A stretch of 5,382 nt of DNA from Coriobacteriales bacterium (GTDB lineage Bacteria; Actinomycetota; Coriobacteriia; Coriobacteriales; UBA8131): positions 1 to 5,382 of the forward strand of contig JAIRXA010000176.1 of assembly GCA_031268525.1 (NCBI GenBank), read 5' to 3'. The position numbers were made by a program, and so were the translations under genes. Positions 1-5,175 of this stretch are shown one piece after another; within the stretch, counting starts at the first letter, position 1; each line of letters begins with the position of its first letter. The notes beneath the pieces were generated by a model, which saw nothing but the letters and a program-made list of their open reading frames with translations, made no database searches and had not been told where the DNA came from.

Positions 1-42
1 TGGCGCAATGCCGAACGTTTTGTAGGCGAGGAGCTGTTTTAG
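1..42 (+). CDS. C-terminal end of an unidentified protein (5' end outside window)
   Basis: Frame 1 of the plus strand is open from the window edge and reads W-R-N-A-E-R-F-V-G-E-E-L-F before a TAG at 40-42. The stop lies 24 bases from the stop of the minus-strand membrane protein gene, the tight spacing expected of two convergent genes, and no other sensible gene occupies this edge. Asn-Ala-x-Arg-Phe near the C-terminus is reminiscent of the closing helix of TIM-barrel metal-dependent hydrolases (amidohydrolase/TatD type), but thirteen residues are far too few to assign a family. The fragment may also be chance. Confidence 0.4.
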   Translation, partial: WRNAERFVGEELF

Positions 43-66
43 GGAAGTGCCGCTCTATTCATTGCC

Positions 67-795
67 CTAGACTTTACGCAACTTCAGGCCGATAGCCAAA
101 GACAGGACACTGAAAAAAACCAGGGCAACGGCCCATACGATGCCCATGCCCATCCAGAAGGTCAGTGGATAGATGCGGATCAGAAGCGAATCCCAAGCGA
201 AGGTCCAGGTACCCTCGGAAAAGAACAACTGATGCATAGTGGCAAATACCGCATCGAAGCTCACCATGCTGATGATCGCAAGGAGTAGAACGCAGACGAG
301 CGGCGCAAGTCCTGCGACAGCCAGCACCGGCGCCAAGGCACGTGCTCCCATCCCCCGCCTGATCAACACGATCAGCATCGCTGCGACCGCGAGCGTGAGG
401 GCCACAGTCAACAGCATCGCAGCCCTGAGCACCGTACGCACATCGTCGAGATGCGCGATGACTTCCGGCGTGAAGGCCTCGTACTCATCCTCGCCGATCG
501 GCAACGGGTCTCCCCCACCAAGGGTCACATAGGCCAAGCCGCTATCGGCAAGCGCCACCAGTTCTTCGTGTGTAAACCCGCCAAGCTGGTCGTTGACGGT
601 CCGATCCGCAAGCGCATGGGTCACAGGCGACAGCAGAACAATCATGAAGGACAGGCCAAGGAGCCAGACTGCTATCAGACAGGCAAGCACCACGCGGGCA
701 GCGCGGGCTGTTGGACGGGGCGTAGCTGCCGAGCGAGGCGGAGCGGCTTTGGGAGACGAAGCTGCCGTATGAGACGAAGCGGTTTCGCGGGGCAT
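67..795 (-). CDS. TIGR01906/DUF1461 family integral membrane protein, Lit-like
   Basis: A 242-residue polytopic membrane protein. After a basic, Ala/Pro/Ser-rich cytoplasmic tail (about 1-34) there are four hydrophobic segments at roughly 35-58, 123-145, 157-179 and 215-237. The long loop after the first segment carries FTPEVIAHLDDVR (His115); the loop after the third carries MHQLFFSEGTW (His188), followed by WDSLLIRIYPLTFW, the signature of the DUF1461 family. Lit, the lipoprotein intramolecular acyltransferase of Firmicutes that makes lyso-form lipoproteins, belongs to this family and uses two conserved histidines; His115 and His188 look like the equivalents. Transferring that activity here is inference, because many family members are uncharacterised. 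I chose the ATG at 795, not an in-frame upstream start inside truA, because it overlaps the truA stop as TGATG, which implies translational coupling, and because residues before it show no membrane-protein character. Confidence 0.85.
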   Translation of the reverse strand: MPRETASSHTAASSPKAAPPRSAATPRPTARAARVVLACLIAVWLLGLSFMIVLLSPVTHALADRTVNDQLGGFTHEELVALADSGLAYVTLGGGDPLPIGEDEYEAFTPEVIAHLDDVRTVLRAAMLLTVALTLAVAAMLIVLIRRGMGARALAPVLAVAGLAPLVCVLLLAIISMVSFDAVFATMHQLFFSEGTWTFAWDSLLIRIYPLTFWMGMGIVWAVALVFFSVLSLAIGLKLRKV

Positions 796-1634
796 CAGTA
801 GCGCACCCGCCAGAAGGTCAGCCCCTGAGCGGGAGCGGTCTGCCCGGCACAGGTACGATCGCGTGCTTCGAGCACCTCGCCAATCCACTCTGGCGGATGA
901 CGACGCATACCGACTTCTGCCAATGACCCGACGATGATACGAATCATGGAGTGGAGGAAGGCATTGCCGATGACCTGCACGACATGGCAGCTCTCCCCCA
1001 GATGGTCGGCGCCAAACACCAACAGACTTCTGATCTCCCGCACGGTGTTTTTATCCCGGCTCGAAGTCGCAACGCAAAAGGAAGTGAAGTCATGCTCCCC
1101 CACAAGCAGTTCAGCGGCAGCTTTCATCGCCTGGATATCGAGGGGATGTTCGCGCGGCAACCACCAGACATAGGGCGCGAGGAACAGCGGCGGAGTTGAC
1201 TTGGTATAGATGCGATAGCGGTATTCGCGCTCAGAGGCCGAGAAACGCGCCGAAAAGCCCGGCGGTTTGAGATCTACGAAGCGAATGACAATATCGTCGG
1301 GGGTCAAGGCGTTAAGCGCTGAACGGAGCCGGCCCAAAGAATGCTCGGCGATCTCCTCGGTGCAGAGCCCGAAGGAAACAACCTGTCCGTGAGCGTGGAC
1401 TCCACGGTCGGTACGGCCTGCTCCCACCGTCTGCACCTCGCGGTGGTAGAGAGTTGCCAGCGCCTGCTCCAGCGCACCTTGGATTGTCTCCTGTCCGGGC
1501 TGGCGAGCAAAGCCTCGAAAGGCAGCTCCCCGATAGGCGATCGTCAGGGCGATCTGCGACTGCCTGTCGTCCTCAAACGCAATCTGCGACCGTCCGCCGC
1601 CCTCAAGGGCGATCTGCGGCTGTTTGTCGTCCAT
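795..1634 (-). CDS. truA: tRNA pseudouridine synthase A (TruA)
   Basis: Converts uridines 38-40 in the anticodon arm of many tRNAs to pseudouridine; cytoplasmic, expected to be a homodimer. The protein has 279 residues. The catalytic motif GAGRTDRGVHA is at 71-81 with the nucleophile Asp76. Other family blocks are visible: TIAYRGAAFRGFARQPG near the start, REYRYRIY around the middle, HDFTSFC, and NAFLHSMIRIIVGSLAEVG towards the C-terminus. The core normally begins a few residues before the TIAY block; here about 20 extra residues precede it, made of a repeated 10-residue unit. The start at 1634 is supported by a strong AAAGGAGGT seven bases upstream, so the extension is probably translated. 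The stop overlaps the start of the DUF1461 gene by one base, giving a two-gene operon. Confidence 0.96.
   Translation of the reverse strand: MDDKQPQIALEGGGRSQIAFEDDRQSQIALTIAYRGAAFRGFARQPGQETIQGALEQALATLYHREVQTVGAGRTDRGVHAHGQVVSFGLCTEEIAEHSLGRLRSALNALTPDDIVIRFVDLKPPGFSARFSASEREYRYRIYTKSTPPLFLAPYVWWLPREHPLDIQAMKAAAELLVGEHDFTSFCVATSSRDKNTVREIRSLLVFGADHLGESCHVVQVIGNAFLHSMIRIIVGSLAEVGMRRHPPEWIGEVLEARDRTCAGQTAPAQGLTFWRVRY
1545..1634 (-). repeat. Three tandem 30-bp repeats at the 5' end of truA
   Basis: The first 90 bases of truA are three in-frame 30-bp units (1605-1634, 1575-1604, 1545-1574 in reading order). They encode MDDKQPQIAL, EGGGRSQIAF and EDDRQSQIAL. By hand count the first and third units agree at 24 of 30 bases, the second and third at 21 of 30. 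The third unit runs directly into the conserved TIAYRG core, so it appears to be the original N-terminus and the outer two look like tandem duplications carrying the start region outward. Changes among units leave the frame intact. Confidence 0.9.
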
Positions 1635-1641
1635 CTTTGGG

Positions 1642-1650
1642 ACCTCCTTT
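1642..1650 (-). promoter_or_regulatory. Ribosome binding site of truA
   Basis: On the minus strand AAAGGAGGT lies seven bases before the ATG at 1634. It is a near-complete anti-16S match and decides the start of truA, placing translation before the triplicated repeat rather than at the conserved core. Confidence 0.85.
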
Positions 1651-1702
1651 CTTACGGCGAGGCAACAAAGGTGTCAGAGCGCTGACGGAGCCGCATCTGT
1701 TC

Positions 1703-1730
1703 ATAATCTGATAGCCAAACAGCCTGACAG
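1703..1730 (-). promoter_or_regulatory. Candidate truA promoter
   Basis: On the minus strand CTGTCA (1725-1730) and GATTAT (1703-1708) are separated by 16 bases, each matching the sigma-A consensus at four of six positions. Transcription would start near 1696, about 60 bases before truA. Its -35 box coincides with that of the plus-strand candidate at 1724-1752, within the palindrome CCTGACAGG (1723-1731). The match is modest. Confidence 0.3.
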
Positions 1731-1752
1731 GGCTTTTGAACCATGCCATACT
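1724..1752 (+). promoter_or_regulatory. Candidate plus-strand promoter for the predicted small RNA
   Basis: CTGACA (1724-1729, five of six to TTGACA), a 17-base spacer and CATACT (1747-1752, four of six to TATAAT), with TGC directly before the -10 as in an extended -10 promoter. The predicted start is near 1759. No plus-strand protein gene lies downstream, which points to a non-coding transcript ending at the hairpin at 1855-1884. The arrangement parallels the feoA promoter (GTGACA, 17 bases, TGC then TACACT). Confidence 0.4.
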
Positions 1753-1758
1753 ATGGCC

Positions 1759-1894
1759 ATGCGATAAGGCAATCCCCTCCTCTATCGCAGCTGTGCATCA
1801 AGACTCGGTTTTGCACAGAAGACGCAATGAAATGCGTCGCATCCCCTCCTTGTAGGCCTCTTCGGTCCCTCCACCGAAGAGGCCGCCTCCTTTT
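1759..1894 (+). ncRNA. Candidate small RNA with repeated C-rich anti-Shine-Dalgarno motifs
   Basis: The region between the DtxR-type gene and truA has far more structure than a plain spacer. From left to right the plus strand can form GCGATA/TATCGC (1761-1766 with 1783-1788), CTGTGCA/TGCACAG (1791-1797 with 1812-1818), GACGCA/TGCGTC (1821-1826 with 1833-1838) and a 12-bp terminator-like stem (1855-1884). ATCCCCTCCT occurs twice, once in the large loop of the first hairpin (from 1772) and once in the linker after the third (1841-1850). The terminator loop is CCCTCC. These are complementary to AGGAGG-type ribosome binding sites. A promoter-like sequence sits just upstream and TTTT closes the unit at 1891-1894. 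C-rich single-stranded motifs are used by Gram-positive regulators such as FsrA and RsaE/RoxS. That this is a real transcript, and its function, are inference. The minus strand forms the same hairpins, so a minus-strand leader is the main alternative. Confidence 0.4.
1855..1884. terminator. Strong hairpin terminator, possibly bidirectional
   Basis: A perfect 12-bp stem, GGCCTCTTCGGT (1855-1866) with ACCGAAGAGGCC (1873-1884), and a 6-base loop CCCTCC. It lies 22 bases after the stop of the DtxR-type gene and so probably ends the feo operon on the minus strand, although no U-tract follows on that strand. On the plus strand it is followed by GCCTCC and TTTT, a late U-tract compatible with ending the predicted small RNA. 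Confidence 0.75.
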
Positions 1895-1906
1895 ATCGGC
1901 ACTTCC

Positions 1907-2284
1907 CTAGCTTATCCCCCGCTTGAGCCACTCAACCAGACGCTGCTGGGTGTCGTCACTGATGGCATGCTCCATGAGACAGGCTTCTTCCGCAGCGATC
2001 TGTGGTTCGACCCCAAGCACATCGAGCAGGAAATGATAGAGTGCGTGATGGCGATCGAGCACAGCAGCGGCATAGGCACGCCCTTTGGCGGTCAGTGTGA
2101 TGTCGCCGTAGTGAGGCTGTTCGACCAGCTCTGCTTTCTTCAGATTGTTGACGGCATTATTGACGCTTGCCTTGCTGACCTCGAGTTTGGTGGCAAGATC
2201 AACCGAGCGCACGGGGCCTCCCGCGTCGGAGAGCTCATAGATCGCCTCAAGGTAATCCTCATTGGCCGCTGTGAGTTTTGCCAT
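1907..2284 (-). CDS. DtxR-family iron-dependent transcriptional repressor, short form
   Basis: A 125-residue metal-dependent regulator: winged helix-turn-helix at about 1-65 (recognition helix near VSKASVNNAVNNLKK, 36-50) and a helical metal-binding/dimerisation domain at about 66-125. It lacks the C-terminal SH3-like domain of classical DtxR. The ligands fall at the DtxR numbers: His79, Cys102, Glu105 and His106 in ACLMEHAISDD, plus Asp10 where DtxR has Met10, and Glu13. Cys at 102 is the iron-type residue; MntR has Glu there. The ancillary-site residues of DtxR (Glu83, His98) read Tyr and Ala. I chose the ATG at 2284, just before the conserved LTAANEDYLEAIY, with AAAGG eight bases upstream; an upstream in-frame start would add 14 unconserved residues. 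It overlaps the preceding gene by 26 bases and closes the feo operon, so it probably represses that operon when iron is plentiful. Confidence 0.9.
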   Translation of the reverse strand: MAKLTAANEDYLEAIYELSDAGGPVRSVDLATKLEVSKASVNNAVNNLKKAELVEQPHYGDITLTAKGRAYAAAVLDRHHALYHFLLDVLGVEPQIAAEEACLMEHAISDDTQQRLVEWLKRGIS

Positions 2285-2549
2285 CCTTCTCGCCTTTCTG
2301 CTGGCAGCATGCGGGAATCTGTGCATCCGCCCGATCTGTTGTCACAACGCCCTGAGCAAGCTGCAACTCCTTGTATTCCATGCTACCAGAAAGCTGCTCG
2401 GTCTGCCCGTGAACAGGGCAATCCTTGCCCGCAGAGCAGCTGTCACAGGCTGAAATCGGTTTGCGACCCGTCCGCGCAGCCACAATCCGCCAAACGACGA
2501 TGCCAAAGGCGCCAACGATGACCGCGACTGCAATGACCTCACCGAGCAC
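2259..2549 (-). CDS. FeoB-associated Cys-rich membrane protein
   Basis: A 96-residue protein with one N-terminal transmembrane helix (about 4-25, EVIAVAVIVGAFGIVVWRIVAA), a basic stop-transfer segment and the cluster ACDSCSAGKDCPVHG (Cys35, Cys38, Cys44, His47). That is the architecture of the small Cys-rich proteins found after feoB in Firmicutes and some Actinobacteria, which probably assist iron handling or FeoB assembly; the biochemical role is not known. The start is GTG at 2549, six bases after the feoB stop, with GGAGG ten bases upstream inside the end of feoB. A hydrophilic tail of about 45 residues continues past the usual cluster and contains a vicinal Cys81-Cys82 pair. The last 26 bases overlap the start of the regulator gene, so the end of this tail may be shaped by the overlap. 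Confidence 0.85.
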   Translation of the reverse strand: MLGEVIAVAVIVGAFGIVVWRIVAARTGRKPISACDSCSAGKDCPVHGQTEQLSGSMEYKELQLAQGVVTTDRADAQIPACCQQKGEKDGKTHSGQ

Positions 2550-2555
2550 GGCGTC

Positions 2556-4772
2556 TCATCCTCCAAACAAGGGCGAACCAATGAACAGACCGCCGACCTG
2601 GTAGACCAGCAATGCGATCAGATAGGCCACGCCGACTGAATAGGCAGCCTGACCAAGTGCCCATTTCCAGGAACCGAACTCCTTCTTAAGCGTCGCGAAG
2701 GCTGCCATGCAGGGAATATACAGTAGGCAGAAGACCATGAAGCTCAGGGCACCCAGTGGCGTGAACCCAGCGGCTGCAAGCACCGAGGCACTCAGGCCAC
2801 CACCGAGTGCGCTGTCCTCGGAGATGCCCATGAGCACACCCAGGGTACCGACAACGCTCTCCTTGGCAATGAAGCCGGTCAGCACGGCAACCGCCGCAGT
2901 CCAAAACCCAAATCCCAGAGGCGAAAAGATCGGTGCGATGAAGCCGCCGAAGGCTGCCAGCAGTGAACCTTCGATCGCCACCATGCCAAATCCGCCACCT
3001 TCAACAGCAGGGCGAAAGCCAAAACTGGAGAAAAACCAGATGACCACACACATCGCAAAGATGATGGTGCCCGCGCGCACCAGATAGCCCTTGAACTTAT
3101 CCCAGAGCGTCAGCGTAACCGAACGCCAGCGAGGCAGCCGATAGCGTGGCAGCTCGATGACGAACAGGGCAAACTCCCCTTTGAACAGGAGTTTACGCAG
3201 GATGATGCCCGAGATAACCGCCACCAACACGCCAAGCAGGTACAGGCCGAAGACGATGAAGTCGGCATAGGCGGCAAAGAACGCGCCCGCAAACACAAGA
3301 TAGATGGGAGCGCGGGCACCACAGGACATGAAGGGCACCAGCATCAGGGTCAGGCGACGATCCTGCTCGTTATCCATCGTGCGCGCCGCCATTGCCGCCG
3401 GCACCGTACAGCCAAAGCCCATCAGCATCGGCAGGAAGCTCTTGCCCGAAAGCCCAAAACGCTTGAACAGCCGATCCATGATAAAGGCGGCACGCGCCAT
3501 ATAGCCACAGTCCTCAAGCAACGTCAGGAAAAAGAACAGCAGCAATATCTTGGGCACGAATGAGAGCACTGCTCCAACGCCACCAACCACGCCGTTGATG
3601 ACAAGGCTTTCCGACCAGCTCCCCGGCTCAAACAGCGTGGAGAAGGCCGAGCTGAATGCCTCGATACCGCTCTCGACAAGAGTTTGGAGCGCCACTCCCG
3701 GTCCAGGCAGGCCGGGGATGCCGAGCAGGGATTCGGTGAAGGTCAGATGAAAGACCGCAAACATCACCACAAGAAAGATCGGGATCGCCCAGATGCGATG
3801 GGTGAGCACACGATCAATACGGTCGGAAAGCGCCTGCTTCGCGGTATCTGAGCGGTCGGCACGCAGATAGCTTTCGGCGATGGTGCGTTGGATGTGCTGA
3901 TAGCGCGCGTCTGCGAAGGCAGTACAGAGCAGCGTGTGCTCATCTTCGAAATCGCGCTTGAGTTGCTCGATACGGTTGATGCTCGTGTCGTCAAGGGTCA
4001 GGTGGCGGAGAACCAGATCGTCACTTTCGAGCACCTTGATGGCCGTCCAATGCAGTGGGTAACCTGCGGCGATGGCGTCGCCAAGGTGATGCTCGCGCAC
4101 GAGATGGTCGTTGAGCAGGGATTCGGTGAGCGCGATCATGCGCTCCAGTGAGGGGTTCGGCAATTCGTGGCGCCGCGGGAGACGGGCATGACCGACCGCA
4201 TCCATCAGCTCCGCAATCCCCTCACGGTAAGCCGCTGAGATGGGCACAACGGGGACTCCGAGGTCATGCGAAAGCTTGTCGGTATCGATACGATAGCCGT
4301 CGCGGGCAACCTCGTCCATCATGTTCAGGGCGATGACCAGCGGTACATTGAGCTCGATGAGCTGTATCGTGAGGTAGAGATTGCGCTCAAGGTTGGTGGC
4401 GTCAACGATATTGATGACAACATCGGGCTTCTCGTCAACGAGGTAATCACGCGAGACGATCTCTTCCAGGGAGAAGGGTGACAGCGAGTAGATGCCCGGG
4501 AGGTCGATGATCTCGGATTTCCCATAGAGAGGGCGCAGTGAGCCACTCTTCTTCTCAACCGTGACACCCGGCCAGTTGCCAACGTGCTGATTGGCGCCCG
4601 TAAGCTCATTGAACAGTGTCGTCTTGCCGGAGTTGGGATTGCCGATGAGAGCAATGCGCTCAGCTCGACTGGATGGCGGGGCCAAGGGGCTTACCTGCGC
4701 TGGTGTTGGAGATGCTTCCATAGAAGATGCCGAGCCTGTCGTCTGGGTGGGAGGTGTTGGATCAGACGACAT
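2556..4772 (-). CDS. feoB: Ferrous iron transport protein B (FeoB)
   Basis: The Fe(II) permease of the inner membrane, 738 residues. A cytoplasmic G domain comes first: G1 GNPNSGKT (44-51), G2 Thr71 in WPGVTVEK, G3 DLPG (90-93), G4 NMMD (150-153) and G5 SAA (179-181). A helical guanine-dissociation-inhibitor-like region follows to about 325, then a polytopic membrane domain starting near IWAIPIFLVVMFAV (327-340). The two Gate motifs are intact: GCTVPA (454-459, Cys455) and PFMSCGARAPIY (480-491, Cys484), with GFIAKESVVGTLG at 633-645 and a conserved IPCMAAFATLKKE near 686. About 38 Pro/Ser/Thr-rich residues precede the G domain, an unusual low-complexity extension; an internal Met18 is an alternative start. 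The ATG overlaps the feoA stop as TAATG with no good Shine-Dalgarno sequence at normal distance, suggesting translational coupling. Length and motif content indicate a functional protein. Confidence 0.97.
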   Translation of the reverse strand: MSSDPTPPTQTTGSASSMEASPTPAQVSPLAPPSSRAERIALIGNPNSGKTTLFNELTGANQHVGNWPGVTVEKKSGSLRPLYGKSEIIDLPGIYSLSPFSLEEIVSRDYLVDEKPDVVINIVDATNLERNLYLTIQLIELNVPLVIALNMMDEVARDGYRIDTDKLSHDLGVPVVPISAAYREGIAELMDAVGHARLPRRHELPNPSLERMIALTESLLNDHLVREHHLGDAIAAGYPLHWTAIKVLESDDLVLRHLTLDDTSINRIEQLKRDFEDEHTLLCTAFADARYQHIQRTIAESYLRADRSDTAKQALSDRIDRVLTHRIWAIPIFLVVMFAVFHLTFTESLLGIPGLPGPGVALQTLVESGIEAFSSAFSTLFEPGSWSESLVINGVVGGVGAVLSFVPKILLLFFFLTLLEDCGYMARAAFIMDRLFKRFGLSGKSFLPMLMGFGCTVPAAMAARTMDNEQDRRLTLMLVPFMSCGARAPIYLVFAGAFFAAYADFIVFGLYLLGVLVAVISGIILRKLLFKGEFALFVIELPRYRLPRWRSVTLTLWDKFKGYLVRAGTIIFAMCVVIWFFSSFGFRPAVEGGGFGMVAIEGSLLAAFGGFIAPIFSPLGFGFWTAAVAVLTGFIAKESVVGTLGVLMGISEDSALGGGLSASVLAAAGFTPLGALSFMVFCLLYIPCMAAFATLKKEFGSWKWALGQAAYSVGVAYLIALLVYQVGGLFIGSPLFGG

Positions 4773-4984
4773 TATGCGACCACAATGCTCCCCGCAAGGT
4801 CGTGGGCGATGGCGAGACGACTGTGCTTGACTTCGATGATCAGACCGGCATTGGTGGACGAAAGCACGTTGATGCGTTCGCCGGGGACCAGACCGAGCGT
4901 TTCGAGCTTGCTGCGCATCTTTGGTGATGCGTTGAGCGCCACAAGACGATAGTCAGAACCGGGGTTGACGCTGTTGAGAGTCAT
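4772..4984 (-). CDS. feoA: Ferrous iron transport protein A (FeoA)
   Basis: A 70-residue cytoplasmic protein with the FeoA SH3-like fold. Visible are the opening MTLNSVNPG, the central block KLETLGLVPGERINVL and the closing RLAIAHDLAGSIVV, as in family members of about 75 residues. FeoA is thought to bind FeoB and support its transport activity. I chose the ATG at 4984 because GAGG lies at a normal distance and MTL-x-x-x-x-PG is the usual beginning; an in-frame TTG at 5002 would add six residues but lies on the Shine-Dalgarno side. It is the first gene of the operon, with a promoter-like sequence about 45 bases upstream of its ATG, and its stop overlaps the feoB start by one base. Confidence 0.93.
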   Translation of the reverse strand: MTLNSVNPGSDYRLVALNASPKMRSKLETLGLVPGERINVLSSTNAGLIIEVKHSRLAIAHDLAGSIVVA

Positions 4985-5002
4985 TGTGACGTCCTCACTC
5001 AA

Positions 5003-5012
5003 AGTTAGAACT
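5003..5012. promoter_or_regulatory. Small dyad in the feoA leader, possible iron-regulator site
   Basis: AGTT-AG-AACT (5003-5012) is a short palindrome between the predicted feoA transcription start and its ribosome binding site, where a repressor could block transcription. On the minus strand it contains CTAACT, faintly like the half-site CTAACCT of DtxR/IdeR boxes, but it does not match the 19-bp consensus. Confidence 0.2.
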
Positions 5013-5028
5013 ATGTGACTTGCCTGTC

Positions 5029-5057
5029 AGTGTAGCACGCTCAGTGAGCAGTGTCAC
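5029..5057 (-). promoter_or_regulatory. Promoter of the feo operon
   Basis: On the minus strand GTGACA (5052-5057, five of six to consensus), a 17-base spacer and TACACT (5029-5034, four of six), with TGC just before the -10. Transcription would begin near 5022, giving a leader of about 38 bases. The spacer contains the palindrome GCTCAGTGAGC (5039-5049), a plausible operator position. Three elements agreeing with correct spacing makes this the best promoter in the window. Confidence 0.6.
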
Positions 5058-5093
5058 GGAATGACGTGGCGTATGGCCATCCGCAGGCGCGTG

Positions 5094-5155
5094 CGTTACG
5101 CGTTCAGACCCTAACCGCCCAGACAGTAGGGCGGTTAGGGTCTGAACGCGTAACG
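5094..5155. repeat. Perfect 27-bp inverted repeat with 8-base loop
   Basis: Bases 5094-5120 are the exact reverse complement of 5129-5155, with AGACAGTA (5121-5128) between. The arms begin CGTTACGCGTTCAGACC and end in CCGCCC. The plus strand continues with TTTAT, so it could act as a terminator for plus-strand transcripts, yet no plus-strand gene ends here: it lies between two divergent genes. Alternatives are an insulator between the two promoters, the remnant of a deleted gene's terminator, or a small palindromic mobile element. No flanking target duplication is evident. Confidence 0.9.
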
Positions 5156-5175
5156 TTTATGTGAGTCATACTACA

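Noticed and set aside
451..801. 116-codon plus-strand open frame
   Set aside because: Antisense to the DUF1461 gene, with an Arg/Gly/Cys-rich repetitive end, as expected from a shadow frame.
1742..1761. Near-palindrome around CCATACTATGG read as a repressor operator
   Set aside because: It overlaps the predicted -10 element, whose sequence accounts for part of the symmetry, and no second copy supports an operator.
1751..1842. Two minus-strand mini-ORFs of 14 and 15 codons upstream of truA, joined by TGATG (1798-1842 and 1751-1798)
   Set aside because: The AGGAGGGG before the first ATG is only about two bases away, too close for efficient initiation. The peptides are featureless and the hairpin layout is better explained as structured RNA. 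A leader-peptide role is not excluded.
1855..1884. T-box-like reading of the GGTGGAGGGACC segment on the minus strand
   Set aside because: No specifier loop or conserved T-box antiterminator sequence is present, and truA is not a usual T-box target.
40..1909. 13-base inverted match between 40-52 and 1897-1909 flanking the truA operon
   Set aside because: One exact 13-base match is not improbable by chance in a window this size, and there is no transposase, target duplication or extension of the match.
1967..2521. 184-codon plus-strand open frame
   Set aside because: It lies antisense to the DtxR-type regulator and the Cys-rich protein genes, both with clear family motifs, and its translation has no recognisable domain.
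2707..3087. 126-codon plus-strand open frame inside feoB
   Set aside because: Antisense shadow of the feoB membrane domain with low-complexity Pro/Ala/Lys composition.
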